A DNA stretch of 44,394 nt from Henriciella sp. (GTDB taxonomy: Bacteria > Pseudomonadota > Alphaproteobacteria > Caulobacterales > Hyphomonadaceae), in assembly GCA_012960415.1 (NCBI GenBank), contig DUBH01000004.1:1-44394 (forward strand). Direction: 5' to 3'. Positions within the stretch are counted from its first letter, which is position 1, and every line of letters begins with the position of its first letter. The translations under genes and the position numbers were made by a program. The notes under the pieces are model-generated. The model worked only from the letters and a program-made list of their open reading frames with translations. It made no database searches and was not told where the DNA came from. Of the stretch, positions 1 to 7,853 are shown piece by piece.

Positions 1-93
1 GCGCCGATCGCCATGGACCAGGGTCTTCGCTTCGCGATCCGCGAAGGCGGCCGCACCGTCGGTGCAGGCGTCGTCTCGAGCGTCTCCAAGTAA
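1..93 (+). CDS. tuf: Elongation factor Tu, C-terminal fragment
   Basis: Only the last 30 codons and the TAA stop are in the window; the gene begins upstream. The readable peptide contains [17 protein letters not shown], the signature end of the third beta-barrel domain of EF-Tu, the GTPase that delivers aminoacyl-tRNA to the ribosome. A strong terminator follows 40 bp downstream. In many alphaproteobacteria tuf is followed by tRNA-Trp, secE and nusG. Here a sulfotransferase gene lies between tuf and tRNA-Trp, and secE/nusG do not follow. Confidence 0.93.
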   Translation, partial: APIAMDQGLRFAIREGGRTVGAGVVSSVSK

Positions 94-131
94 GACTGTT
101 CAGCCTCTCAACAGGCTGAAAAGCAGACAAG

Positions 132-163
132 AGGGCCGTCTCACATGAGACGGCCCTTTTTTT
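132..163 (+). terminator. Rho-independent terminator of tuf
   Basis: A perfect 10-bp GC-rich stem (GGGCCGTCTC at 133-142 with GAGACGGCCC at 147-156) closes a 4-nt loop and is followed directly by a run of seven T (157-163). It lies 40 bp after the tuf stop and should end the tuf transcript, isolating the following sulfotransferase gene. Confidence 0.93.
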
Positions 164-200
164 CGTTGCTGATCAGGGCAGCTTTTGCCAACACGGGCAC

Positions 201-950
201 ATGCCAAAGCGTATCGATTTCATGATTGCCGGCGTTCAGAAGGGCGGCACCACGTCGCTTGATGCCTACCTGCGCCAGCATCCCGGTATCGCCATGGCGA
301 AGAAGAAGGAGGTTCACTTCTTCGACAAGCGCCCGCCGACGCACATCCCCTTCATCGATTACGCCATCTATCACCGTCAGTTCGAATGGCGGCGGGAGGC
401 AGACGGTGCAAAGCTGGGCGAGGCGACGCCCATCCTCACTTGGTGGACGGGCTCACTGGAGCGGCTCTGGCGCTACAATCCAGAGATCAAGGTGATCACC
501 CTCCTGCGCGACCCCGTCGAGCGGGCCTGGTCGCACTTTCGCATGGACAAACGGCTGCAGCGTGAAGGCGCTAGCTTCTCGGACGCCATCCGCACGGAGC
601 GGGAGCGTGCGCGCCGCAGCCTGCCGAAGCAGGACCGCGAGCGCAGTCAGCTGGCGCGCGGCTACTATGCGCACCAGGTCCGTAATCTTCAGCGCCTCTT
701 CCGCGATGACCAGCTTCTATTCCTGCGCAGCGAATACCTCTCCAAATCCCCTCAGGAGACGCTGGACAAGGTGACGGACTTCCTCGACGTGGATCGCTTC
801 GCCTTCGAGCCGGAGCCGCGCCATAATAGCGCCAGCGACGATGAAAGCCTGTCACCGGCCGACAGGGCCTTTCTTGAAGATGCCTACAAATTCGATGCGC
901 AGGAGACGCGCAGGCTGCTCGGCTGGGACAAGTGGCCCTGGAGCGTCTGA
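201..950 (+). CDS. Sulfotransferase family protein
   Basis: A 249-aa PAPS-dependent sulfotransferase of the type related to heparan-sulfate N-sulfotransferase domains. The 5'-phosphosulfate-binding loop GVQKGGTTS is at residues 11-19, right at the N-terminus, and the 3'-phosphate-binding segment RDPVERAWSHF is at about 103-113. There is no signal peptide, so the enzyme should be cytosolic and would sulfate a glycan, lipid or small-molecule acceptor that the sequence does not identify. It stands alone between the tuf terminator and tRNA-Trp. No clear Shine-Dalgarno precedes the ATG; this start keeps the PAPS loop complete. An 8-bp hairpin (964-981) lies just after the stop but has no T-run. 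Confidence 0.85.
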   Translation: MPKRIDFMIAGVQKGGTTSLDAYLRQHPGIAMAKKKEVHFFDKRPPTHIPFIDYAIYHRQFEWRREADGAKLGEATPILTWWTGSLERLWRYNPEIKVITLLRDPVERAWSHFRMDKRLQREGASFSDAIRTERERARRSLPKQDRERSQLARGYYAHQVRNLQRLFRDDQLLFLRSEYLSKSPQETLDKVTDFLDVDRFAFEPEPRHNSASDDESLSPADRAFLEDAYKFDAQETRRLLGWDKWPWSV

Positions 951-1023
951 GGCCTTTTGCAGGACAGCCCATCTGGGCTGTTGCAACTCATCGCCTGATC
1001 AGGCATTACACCGCTTCGCCTGA

Positions 1024-1099
1024 GCGGGTATAGCTCAGCTGGTAGAGCGGCGGTCTCCAAAACCGCAGGTCCTGGGTTCAAGTCCTAGTGCCCGTGCCA
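1024..1099 (+). tRNA. trnW: tRNA-Trp (anticodon CCA)
   Basis: A 76-nt cloverleaf with encoded CCA. The acceptor arm GCGGGTA pairs with TGCCCGT using two G-T wobbles. The D arm begins GCTCAGCTGGTAGAGC. The anticodon stem GCGGT/ACCGC carries the loop CTCCAAA with anticodon CCA. The T arm is CTGGG-TTCAAGT-CCTAG. Confidence 0.95.
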
Positions 1100-1151
1100 G
1101 GCGGATTTCCAGCATGCTTCAGTGGCGCCTCGAGGGATTGCCACGTTGCTA

Positions 1152-1610
1152 ATGGCCCAAACTCCCTTATTTTCAGCCTTAGTGGTTACGTCGCTTCGTC
1201 TCCTAGGCCTCAGCCTGCTTGCGCTACTCGTGAGTGCAGGTCTGATCGGCTGCGCGGTCTTCTCGGCTGGCGCATCGACGCCTGCTGAGATGATGTCCGT
1301 TATGCCGGAAATGGAGCAGCACCAGCATGACCATGCGCATCATATGGCGCCCGGAGACCCGGCCCCGGCGCATGATCATGGCAGCGAGGATTGTGAGGGC
1401 TGTGCCCGCTCCCTGCTGAACCGCATCTCGATTGCGCCCGACCTGACACCGGTCTTCGAACAGCTTCCGGCGCACGTTTTCGTCATTCCCGCGGCGTTGC
1501 AGTTCGATGCGGAGAAAGACATCCCCGATCGCGCTGTGTGGCCGCCCGGGGATGAGCCGCCGATCCGCCCGGATACGCTCACCCACCGAAAAATCAGCCT
1601 TCTCATCTGA
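1152..1610 (+). CDS. His-rich exported protein preceding copA
   Basis: A protein of about 152 aa from the ATG at 1152; an in-frame GTG at 1122 would add 10 residues, and neither start has a good Shine-Dalgarno. It begins with a long hydrophobic stretch ending in LIGC, which could be a lipobox or part of a membrane anchor. Next comes a His/Met-rich segment (EQHQHDHAHHM, then HDHGSEDCEGC) containing a CxxC. The C-terminus is polar (RPDTLTHRKISLLI). I do not recognise a named family. The metal-ligand-rich segment and the position 78 bp before copA suggest a copper-binding envelope protein in the copper operon, but that is inferred from context. Confidence 0.7.
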   Translation: MAQTPLFSALVVTSLRLLGLSLLALLVSAGLIGCAVFSAGASTPAEMMSVMPEMEQHQHDHAHHMAPGDPAPAHDHGSEDCEGCARSLLNRISIAPDLTPVFEQLPAHVFVIPAALQFDAEKDIPDRAVWPPGDEPPIRPDTLTHRKISLLI

Positions 1611-1688
1611 TCCTTGCACGGCAGATGCGGCGCCTTGGGCGTGCCGCCCGTTTCCCGTTCAAGAACAAGATGAAAGACCGATTTTACT

Positions 1689-3707
1689 ATGTTCAACAGA
1701 CGATCATTTCTGGGCGCCGCGCTCGGCTCCAGTGCTGCGATTGGCAGTGCCAGCCTGCTGCCGGCATGGGCCCGCAGCGCCGTGCACGGCAATACCGGCA
1801 TCACAACGCTCACTGGCAATAATTTCGATCTCGATGTCGGCGAATTCGCCGTCAGTATCGGCGGCAAGATAGGCCATGCTGTCGGCGCGAATGGGACGCT
1901 GCCTGCGCCGCTGATCCGGTTCCGCGAAGGCGAGGAGGTGACGCTCAACGTCACCAACCGCCTGAAGGCCGATACGAGCATCCACTGGCACGGTCTTCTG
2001 GTGCCATTCTATATGGATGGCGTGCCGGGCGTCTCTTTCCCGGGCATCAAGCCGGGCGAGACTTTCCAGTATAAATTCGCCGTGCCGCAATCAGGAACCT
2101 ACTGGTATCACTCGCACTCCGGGCTGCAGGAACAGCAGGGTCATTACGGACCGTTGATCATCGATCCGGCCGGTGCTGACCCTGTTTCCTATGACCGCGA
2201 ATACGTCATGGTCCTGTCCGACTGGAGCTTCGAGCATCCGCACCGGATCTTCGAGAAGCTGAAAGCGTCAGCGGAGACCTATAATTTCAACCAGCGCACG
2301 CTTGGCGACTTTGCTGAGGACGCTGGCGAGGAGGGTCTTGGCGACGCGCTGGCGGACCGCGCCATGTGGGGCAGCATGCGGATGAGCCCGCGCGACATCG
2401 CGGACGTCACTGGGGCGACCTATACCTATCTGATCAACGGGCACTCGACCTTCGACAACTGGAATGGTGTATTCGAGCCTGGCGAGCGGGTGCGTCTTCG
2501 CATCATCAATGCCTCGGCCATGTCGATCTTCAATGTCCGCTTGCCCGGCCTGCCGATGACAGTCGTTGCTGCTGATGGTCTGTATGTGAAGCCTATCGAA
2601 ACGGATGAGTTCCAGATTGGCGTTGCTGAGACCTATGACGTCATTGTCGAGCCGCAGGATGCCAAGGCCTACGCCTTCGTCGCTGAATCGATCGACCGTT
2701 CAGGTCAGGCAGTCGCCACCCTCGGACCGCGCGCGGGCATGCGGGCAGAAGCGCCAGCGCTGCGCCCCGTGCCGACACTCACCATGAAAGACATGGCGAT
2801 GGACCATGGCAGCCATGGGGGCGTTTCCATGTCGGATAACAAAGCCGGGCAGGGTGAGGCGGCGGCCATGTCCCATGAGGGGCATGATATGGGCAGCATG
2901 AACCATCAATGGCACGATCTGTCCAACATGGATCACTCAGGCCACGATATGTCGGCCATGGAAGGGGGTATGCAGACCCACAATCACGCCGATGGGCCGG
3001 GCGTGGCCGGTCTGGCGATGATGCCGGTCAGCCGCCTCGATGAGCCGGGCATTGGCCTCGAAGATGTAGACCACCGCGTTCTGACTTATGCGGACCTGCG
3101 CTCGCTGGAGCCAAATTACGACACGCGGCCGCCAGAGCGTGAGCTTGAAATCCATCTGACCTCGAACATGCATCGCTACATGTGGTCGTTTGACGGGGTG
3201 AAGTTCTCCGAAGTCACCGAATCCATCCGCCTCAATGAAGGGGAGCGGGTCCGGTTCATGCTGGTGAACGATACGATGATGCCGCATCCGATCCACCTGC
3301 ACGGTATGTTTTTCGAGCTGGAGAATGGCGGTGGCAATCACCGCCCGCGCAAGCACACCGTCATTGTGAAGCCCGGCGACAAGGTTGCTTTCGATGTCTC
3401 ATCAGAACATGTCGGCGACTGGGCGTTTCACTGCCACCTCCTGTTCCACATGCATGCGGGCATGATGAATGTCGTTTCGGTCATCCCTGCGGCGGATGGC
3501 GCGGCGGCCGCGCCTGCAGACAGCCACGCCGGGCATGAAGGCATGGACCATAGCCAGCACGGCGGCATGGACCATGGCGACATGAACCATGAGGGGATGG
3601 ACCACGGCAACATGGATCAGGGGACCATGAACCACGATGGCCATTCAAACATGCAGCATGATGGCCATGATATGAGCCAGCACAAGGATCATGGAGGTCA
3701 CTCATGA
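1689..3707 (+). CDS. copA: Copper-resistance multicopper oxidase CopA (PcoA family)
   Basis: A 672-aa periplasmic multicopper oxidase that oxidises and sequesters Cu(I). The N-terminus MFNRRSFLGAALG is a twin-arginine signal. The copper ligand motifs of the three cupredoxin domains are present: HWHG near residue 100, WYHSHSG near 140, HPIHLHG near 533 and HCHLLFHMHAGM near 581. A His/Met-rich insert (about 371-434) separates domains 2 and 3, and the last ~60 residues are a long tail of MDHG, MNHEG and similar units rich in potential Cu(I) ligands. The gene overlaps copB by 4 nt (ATGA), indicating translational coupling. Confidence 0.95.
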   Translation: MFNRRSFLGAALGSSAAIGSASLLPAWARSAVHGNTGITTLTGNNFDLDVGEFAVSIGGKIGHAVGANGTLPAPLIRFREGEEVTLNVTNRLKADTSIHWHGLLVPFYMDGVPGVSFPGIKPGETFQYKFAVPQSGTYWYHSHSGLQEQQGHYGPLIIDPAGADPVSYDREYVMVLSDWSFEHPHRIFEKLKASAETYNFNQRTLGDFAEDAGEEGLGDALADRAMWGSMRMSPRDIADVTGATYTYLINGHSTFDNWNGVFEPGERVRLRIINASAMSIFNVRLPGLPMTVVAADGLYVKPIETDEFQIGVAETYDVIVEPQDAKAYAFVAESIDRSGQAVATLGPRAGMRAEAPALRPVPTLTMKDMAMDHGSHGGVSMSDNKAGQGEAAAMSHEGHDMGSMNHQWHDLSNMDHSGHDMSAMEGGMQTHNHADGPGVAGLAMMPVSRLDEPGIGLEDVDHRVLTYADLRSLEPNYDTRPPERELEIHLTSNMHRYMWSFDGVKFSEVTESIRLNEGERVRFMLVNDTMMPHPIHLHGMFFELENGGGNHRPRKHTVIVKPGDKVAFDVSSEHVGDWAFHCHLLFHMHAGMMNVVSVIPAADGAAAAPADSHAGHEGMDHSQHGGMDHGDMNHEGMDHGNMDQGTMNHDGHSNMQHDGHDMSQHKDHGGHS

Positions 3708-4504
3708 GACAGTCGATGATCAGGCAGGCAGCGTTCGCCGGCGTGGCGGCGCTATTTGCAGCGCCGGTGGCTCTGTCACAGGAAACGCAGAAGCATTGGG
3801 GGCAAGCAGACGAAATCTGGGGTGAGGCCGAAATGGCCGAGGCCCGCGATCAGGTGCTGTCCAGCCACGGCGACCTTCGCACGAGCTATCTGCAGGCAGA
3901 GCGCTTCGAGCTTCAGTCCTTTGATGATGAGGATGTCCTGCTGCTCGATGGCAATGCCTGGATTGGCGGGGATATCAACAAGCTCTGGTTCAAGACGGAG
4001 CTTGAATATCTGCCGGATGAAGGGGAGCTCGAGGAGGCTGAGGTCCAGGCGCTCTGGTCGCGTGCGATTTCTCCCTACTTCGATCTCCAGCTTGGTGTCA
4101 GGCAGGACTTTGAACCCCGGGGCCGTACGCACGCTGTGGCAGGCGTCCAAGGCCTCGCGCCCTATCTGTTCGAGGTTGATGCGGCAGCGTTCCTCTCGAC
4201 CGATGGCGACCTCACTTCGCGCGTTGAAACAGAATATGAGCTTTTGCTGACCCAGCGGCTCATCCTGCAACCACGCGCCGAGGTGGAGCTGTCTGCACAG
4301 GATATACCTGAACTGGAAACCGGCTCTGGCCTTGTCTCGCTGAGCGGGGGCCTTCGCCTCCGCTATGAGATCAAACGGGAGTTCGCGCCCTATATCGGCG
4401 TTGAGTACCAGCGCAGCTTTGGCGACACAGCGGACTATATCGAAGCCGCTGGCGGGGAAGCGGACGCCACCGCATTCCTGATCGGCATTCGCGCCTGGTA
4501 CTAG
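3704..4504 (+). CDS. copB: Copper-resistance outer-membrane protein CopB
   Basis: A 266-aa protein with a Sec signal peptide (cleavage likely after PVALS, about residue 25) and a mature region of alternating amphipathic strands ending in aromatic IRAWY, as expected for a small outer-membrane beta-barrel. Recognisable CopB/PcoB features are WGQADEIWG near the start, a central GGDINKLWFKTE and the late FAPYIGVEYQRSFGDTADY. The start overlaps the copA stop, and the CopA-CopB pair is the standard periplasm/outer-membrane copper module. The His/Met-rich N-terminal domain of some CopB proteins is absent here, the metal-rich sequence being in CopA instead. Confidence 0.93.
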   Translation: MRQSMIRQAAFAGVAALFAAPVALSQETQKHWGQADEIWGEAEMAEARDQVLSSHGDLRTSYLQAERFELQSFDDEDVLLLDGNAWIGGDINKLWFKTELEYLPDEGELEEAEVQALWSRAISPYFDLQLGVRQDFEPRGRTHAVAGVQGLAPYLFEVDAAAFLSTDGDLTSRVETEYELLLTQRLILQPRAEVELSAQDIPELETGSGLVSLSGGLRLRYEIKREFAPYIGVEYQRSFGDTADYIEAAGGEADATAFLIGIRAWY

Positions 4505-4703
4505 GGCCTCATCGCGCCTCCATTATTGCCGACTTGCCTATTCTTGCTGCGAGGTGTTTTGCAGATGAGACAGGCAGGCCGGCGATTGACGATGGGGACG
4601 GGGTTCACATTGCGGCCCTGAGCGCTCATGTTTACGCGGTCAGATATGGGCGCGCGTAGCGCAGCGCCCTTCAATAACAGAACCAAGGGAGCCAGCGCCG
4701 CCA

Positions 4704-6653
4704 ATGAGCCAAGACGTGTCCAACCATCCCGTTCCGGAGGCCTTTGCCAAACAGGCCAATCTCAGCCCCGAGAAATATGCCGAGATGTACAAGGCGTCCG
4801 TCGAGGACCCGGAGAGCTTCTGGGCTGAACATGGCAAGCGTATTGAGTGGATGGAGCCGTTCACGCAGGTAAAGGACGTTTCCTGGGACAAGAAGGACCT
4901 TCACGTCCGCTGGTTCGCCGACGGCACCCTGAACGTCACTGAAAGCTGTCTCGACCGGCAGCTTGAAACGCGCGGCGATAAGCCAGCAATCATCTGGGAA
5001 GGCGATGAGCCGGATGACAGCCACACGCTGACCTATCGACAGCTCTATCACGCGGTCTGCCGCTTCTCGAACGTCCTCAAGGAAATGGGCGTCAAGAAGG
5101 GCGATCGGGTCACGCTTTACATGCCCATGATCCCTGAGGCGGCAATGGCAATGCTCGCCTGCGCGCGGATTGGCGCAATTCATTCTGTTGTCTTCGGCGG
5201 TTTCTCGCCCGAGGCGCTGGCGGGCCGGATCGTGGATTGCGAATCGAAATTCATCGTCACCGCCGATGAGGGCGTGCGTGGGGGCCGCAAGGTGCCGCTC
5301 AAGGCGAACACGGACCGGGCCTGCGAGCTTGCCAAGGGCATGGTCGAGAAGGTTCTCGTGATCGAGCGCACGGGCGGCGATGTCGAGATGACGGCGGGCC
5401 GCGATGTCTGGCTTCATGAGATCGGCGCTGATGTCGCCGATACCTGTCCGCCAGAGCCTATGAACGCGGAAGATCCGCTCTTCATCCTTTATACGTCAGG
5501 CTCCACCGGCAAGCCGAAGGGCGTTCTGCACACCTGCGGCGGCTATCTCGTTTGGGCGTCGATGACGCATGAATATGTCTTCGACCTGAAAGAAGATGAC
5601 GTCTTCTGGTGCTCGGCTGATGTCGGCTGGGTCACAGGCCACACCTACATTGTCTACGGCCCACTCGCGAACGGGGCGACGTCTGTCATGTTCGAGGGTG
5701 TGCCGACCTATCCGTCGCCGTCACGCTTCTGGGAAGTCTGCGACAAGCATGGCGTGACCATCTTCTACACCGCGCCTACTGCCATCCGCGCCCTGATGCG
5801 CGAGGGCGATGGCCCGGTGAAATCGACCGACCGGTCATCGCTGCGCCTGCTCGGCACAGTCGGTGAGCCCATCAACCCCGAAGCCTGGGAATGGTATTTT
5901 AGATCGGTTGGCGACAGCCGCTGCCCGATTGTCGACACCTGGTGGCAGACAGAGACAGGCGGCACCATGATCGTGCCGCTGCCTGGGACGACGGTGATGA
6001 AGCCGGGCGCAGGCTCTCATCCGTTCTTCGGTATCGTGCCGAAGCTTGTCGATGCAGAGGGCGAAGTGCTGGAAGGCGAGGCGCAGGGAAATCTTATCAT
6101 CACCGGCAGCTGGCCGGGACAGATGCGCACTGTTTATGGCGACCATGAGCGCTTCGTGGACACGTATTTCTCAGCCTATCCGGGCAATTACTTCACCGGC
6201 GATGGCTGCCGGCGCGATGCGGATGGCTTCTACTGGATCACGGGCCGGGTCGATGACGTCATCAACGTGTCGGGCCACCGGATGGGCACCGCAGAGGTCG
6301 AAAGCGCGCTCGTCGCTCATAACGCTGTCGCTGAGGCCGCGGTGGTCGGCTATCCGCACGATATCAAGGGGCAGGGCATCTATGCCTATGTCACGACGGT
6401 GCAGGGCGTCGAAGGCGATGAGGCGCTCAAGAAAGAGCTGATCAAACATGTCCGCTCAGAGATCGGGCCGATTGCCAGCCCGGACCTTATCCAATTTGCG
6501 CCAGGCCTTCCGAAGACCCGGTCGGGCAAGATTATGCGCCGGATCCTGCGCAAGATCGCGGAAGATGATTTCGGGAACCTTGGCGACACGTCGACCCTGG
6601 CAGAGCCTGAAGTCGTCGATCAGCTGATCGATGGGCGCCAGAACAAGGGTTAG
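4704..6653 (+). CDS. acs: Acetyl-CoA synthetase
   Basis: A 649-aa AMP-forming ligase making acetyl-CoA from acetate, ATP and CoA; the length is typical for Acs. It shows the ATP-binding loop [11 protein letters not shown] near residue 263, [10 protein letters not shown] near 410, the hinge region [21 protein letters not shown] near 515, and the C-terminal [11 protein letters not shown] with the catalytic lysine near 606 that is usually controlled by acetylation. It is transcribed alone. The 199-bp upstream region contains a short GC-rich inverted repeat (4648-4670) and no other recognised element. A terminator follows the stop. Confidence 0.97.
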   Translation: MSQDVSNHPVPEAFAKQANLSPEKYAEMYKASVEDPESFWAEHGKRIEWMEPFTQVKDVSWDKKDLHVRWFADGTLNVTESCLDRQLETRGDKPAIIWEGDEPDDSHTLTYRQLYHAVCRFSNVLKEMGVKKGDRVTLYMPMIPEAAMAMLACARIGAIHSVVFGGFSPEALAGRIVDCESKFIVTADEGVRGGRKVPLKANTDRACELAKGMVEKVLVIERTGGDVEMTAGRDVWLHEIGADVADTCPPEPMNAEDPLFILYTSGSTGKPKGVLHTCGGYLVWASMTHEYVFDLKEDDVFWCSADVGWVTGHTYIVYGPLANGATSVMFEGVPTYPSPSRFWEVCDKHGVTIFYTAPTAIRALMREGDGPVKSTDRSSLRLLGTVGEPINPEAWEWYFRSVGDSRCPIVDTWWQTETGGTMIVPLPGTTVMKPGAGSHPFFGIVPKLVDAEGEVLEGEAQGNLIITGSWPGQMRTVYGDHERFVDTYFSAYPGNYFTGDGCRRDADGFYWITGRVDDVINVSGHRMGTAEVESALVAHNAVAEAAVVGYPHDIKGQGIYAYVTTVQGVEGDEALKKELIKHVRSEIGPIASPDLIQFAPGLPKTRSGKIMRRILRKIAEDDFGNLGDTSTLAEPEVVDQLIDGRQNKG

Positions 6654-6681
6654 GCGAGCCCCGCGAGAGCGCGAATCAGAA

Positions 6682-6714
6682 AAGGCGCGGGACGAAAGTC
6701 TCGCGCCTTGTTTC
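6682..6714 (+). terminator. Terminator downstream of acs
   Basis: An 11-bp stem (AAGGCGCGGGA at 6682-6692 with TCTCGCGCCTT at 6699-6709, one G-T wobble) closes a 6-nt loop and is followed by a broken T-rich tail. It lies 29 bp after the acs stop. It may also act, less strongly, on the converging 47-aa peptide gene. Confidence 0.8.
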
Positions 6715-6761
6715 GTTCCGAAACGAGGTGTGATTGAGCAAGCCCTAGACGGCTCTTTCGC

Positions 6762-6905
6762 CTAGCGGAAGACCGCCAGCGATGCCATCTGCGGCTGCGT
6801 TGGTTCCTGCTGGACCTGCTTGTCTGCAGGCTCTGCTGCAAGGCCAAGCCAGCTGATCAGGATAGCGACGAAAAAGTCGCGGAGCGTCACAAGAAGCGCG
6901 ATCAT
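6762..6905 (-). CDS. 47-aa predicted membrane peptide
   Basis: A short reading frame on the minus strand. The N-terminus MIALLVTLRDFFVAILISWL is one hydrophobic helix or uncleaved signal, followed by a polar Gln/Pro-rich tail (EPADKQVQQEPTQPQM) ending in AVFR. A plausible Shine-Dalgarno (AGGGAAAA) lies about 5-12 bp before the ATG. The stop is near the acs terminator, so the two genes converge. I do not recognise the family; single-helix peptides of this layout are often missed in annotation. The evidence is the ribosome-binding site and a coherent hydrophobic/polar pattern only. Confidence 0.5.
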   Translation of the reverse strand: MIALLVTLRDFFVAILISWLGLAAEPADKQVQQEPTQPQMASLAVFR

Positions 6906-7066
6906 GGAGTTTTCCCTACCACCGAGAGACTACACATTAGCGATTTTCGATGTCATTTGCAATCGCAACTGTCGATCCCGGTGGGAGATTCCTGTTTAAC
7001 CGGCGGATAAGGGATGGCGTGCGAACTCTGTTCGCCGAGCACCGTATCAGGACTGGAAGACCAGAC

Positions 7067-7450
7067 ATGGCCGACACGCCGATCAACATAGACCATCTTC
7101 TGTCCATGACCGGAGGTGATGCGGACCTCGCTGATGAGGTGATCGGCATCTTCCAGCAGCAGGCTCAGATCTGGTCCCGTATGCTTGATCCGCGGGCGGA
7201 CCCGACGCAGTGGGCCGACGCGGCCCATACGTTGAAAGGCGCTGCGCTGAGCATTGGCGCAGACGACCTTGCGGCTGCCTGTCAGGCCGCCGAGCAAGCA
7301 GGCAGGAACAATCCGCCCAGCCCGGCAGGCGCGGCGCTTCTATTGAATGATGTAAAAGATCAGCTCGCCCGCACGCTGGAGGCGTGCGGCCGGGTGTCTC
7401 ACGCCTTGTCGAGACCCGGTTTGAGAGCGTCGAAAGCCTCGAATTCATAA
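7067..7450 (+). CDS. HPt (histidine phosphotransfer) domain protein
   Basis: A 127-aa protein consisting essentially of one four-helix HPt domain. The phosphoacceptor motif is AHTLKGAALSIGA, with the histidine near residue 50, followed by the usual LAAACQAAE helix. The start at 7067 is preferred because GGAAGA sits at the right distance and the 39 in-frame codons further upstream carry no domain. HPt proteins relay phosphate between hybrid kinases and response regulators; no kinase or regulator is adjacent, so this is an orphan. Its 3' end overlaps the opposing chorismate mutase gene by 52 nt. Confidence 0.82.
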   Translation: MADTPINIDHLLSMTGGDADLADEVIGIFQQQAQIWSRMLDPRADPTQWADAAHTLKGAALSIGADDLAAACQAAEQAGRNNPPSPAGAALLLNDVKDQLARTLEACGRVSHALSRPGLRASKASNS

Positions 7451-7743
7451 GCAATGCAGCGGTCGATCAGCGTCCGCCAGACTGGCTCTGCGATCGCAGG
7501 CGAAAGGCCCTGACGCTTTGATTCGGCGAGAACCTTGGTGACAACGTCTTCGATACGGGCGCGATCGTGCACGATGGACCGTGAACCCTTGATGCGGGCT
7601 GCAGCGTCCATGAAGGACTGGCGTTCCTGCAGCAGACCGACAAGGATCCGGTCCAGCCGATCAATTTCATAGCGAACATCCGCCATGGTTTCAGCGGTTA
7701 CTGCCGTGTGCCGACGCTCATTGCTGGTGGAACTGTCGCTCAT
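7399..7743 (-). CDS. Chorismate mutase (AroQ type)
   Basis: A 114-aa all-helical AroQ-fold monofunctional chorismate mutase converting chorismate to prephenate for Phe/Tyr synthesis. Visible features are the N-terminal helix RYEIDRLDRILVGLLQERQ, then AARIKGSR, then DRARIEDVVTKVLAESKRQGL and a C-terminal helix containing WRTLIDRCIAYE. The positions match the Arg, Lys and Glu/Gln active-site residues of the family. It could alternatively act in siderophore or salicylate chemistry, as some AroQ homologues are isochorismate-pyruvate lyases. The 3' end overlaps the HPt gene tail-to-tail. Confidence 0.88.
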   Translation of the reverse strand: MSDSSTSNERRHTAVTAETMADVRYEIDRLDRILVGLLQERQSFMDAAARIKGSRSIVHDRARIEDVVTKVLAESKRQGLSPAIAEPVWRTLIDRCIAYEFEAFDALKPGLDKA

Positions 7744-7799
7744 CTGTCCATCATTCCCGTTTGTCTGCGACGGGGGTTAGACGGCCCCTTACAAACGAT

Positions 7800-7829
7800 C
7801 AAGCGGGTGGGCGCAGGCCCACCCGCTTG
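7800..7829 (-). terminator. Hairpin downstream of sppA
   Basis: A perfect 13-bp inverted repeat (CAAGCGGGTGGGC with GCCCACCCGCTTG) and a 4-nt loop, 24 bp beyond the sppA stop. In the sppA direction the tail is only weakly T-rich, so it could be a terminator or an mRNA-stabilising 3' hairpin. Confidence 0.65.
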
Positions 7830-7853
7830 TCGTGTTGAGAAGGGAATGCCTGC

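Noticed and set aside
964-981. An 8-bp hairpin after the sulfotransferase gene as a terminator
   Set aside because: The stem is perfect but there is no T-run, so it is mentioned only as a hairpin.
2790-3700. Repeated short DNA units in copA that could suggest a tandem array or CRISPR
   Set aside because: The units encode in-frame Met/His motifs of irregular spacing. There are no constant repeats separated by unique spacers, and no CRISPR array is visible anywhere in the window.
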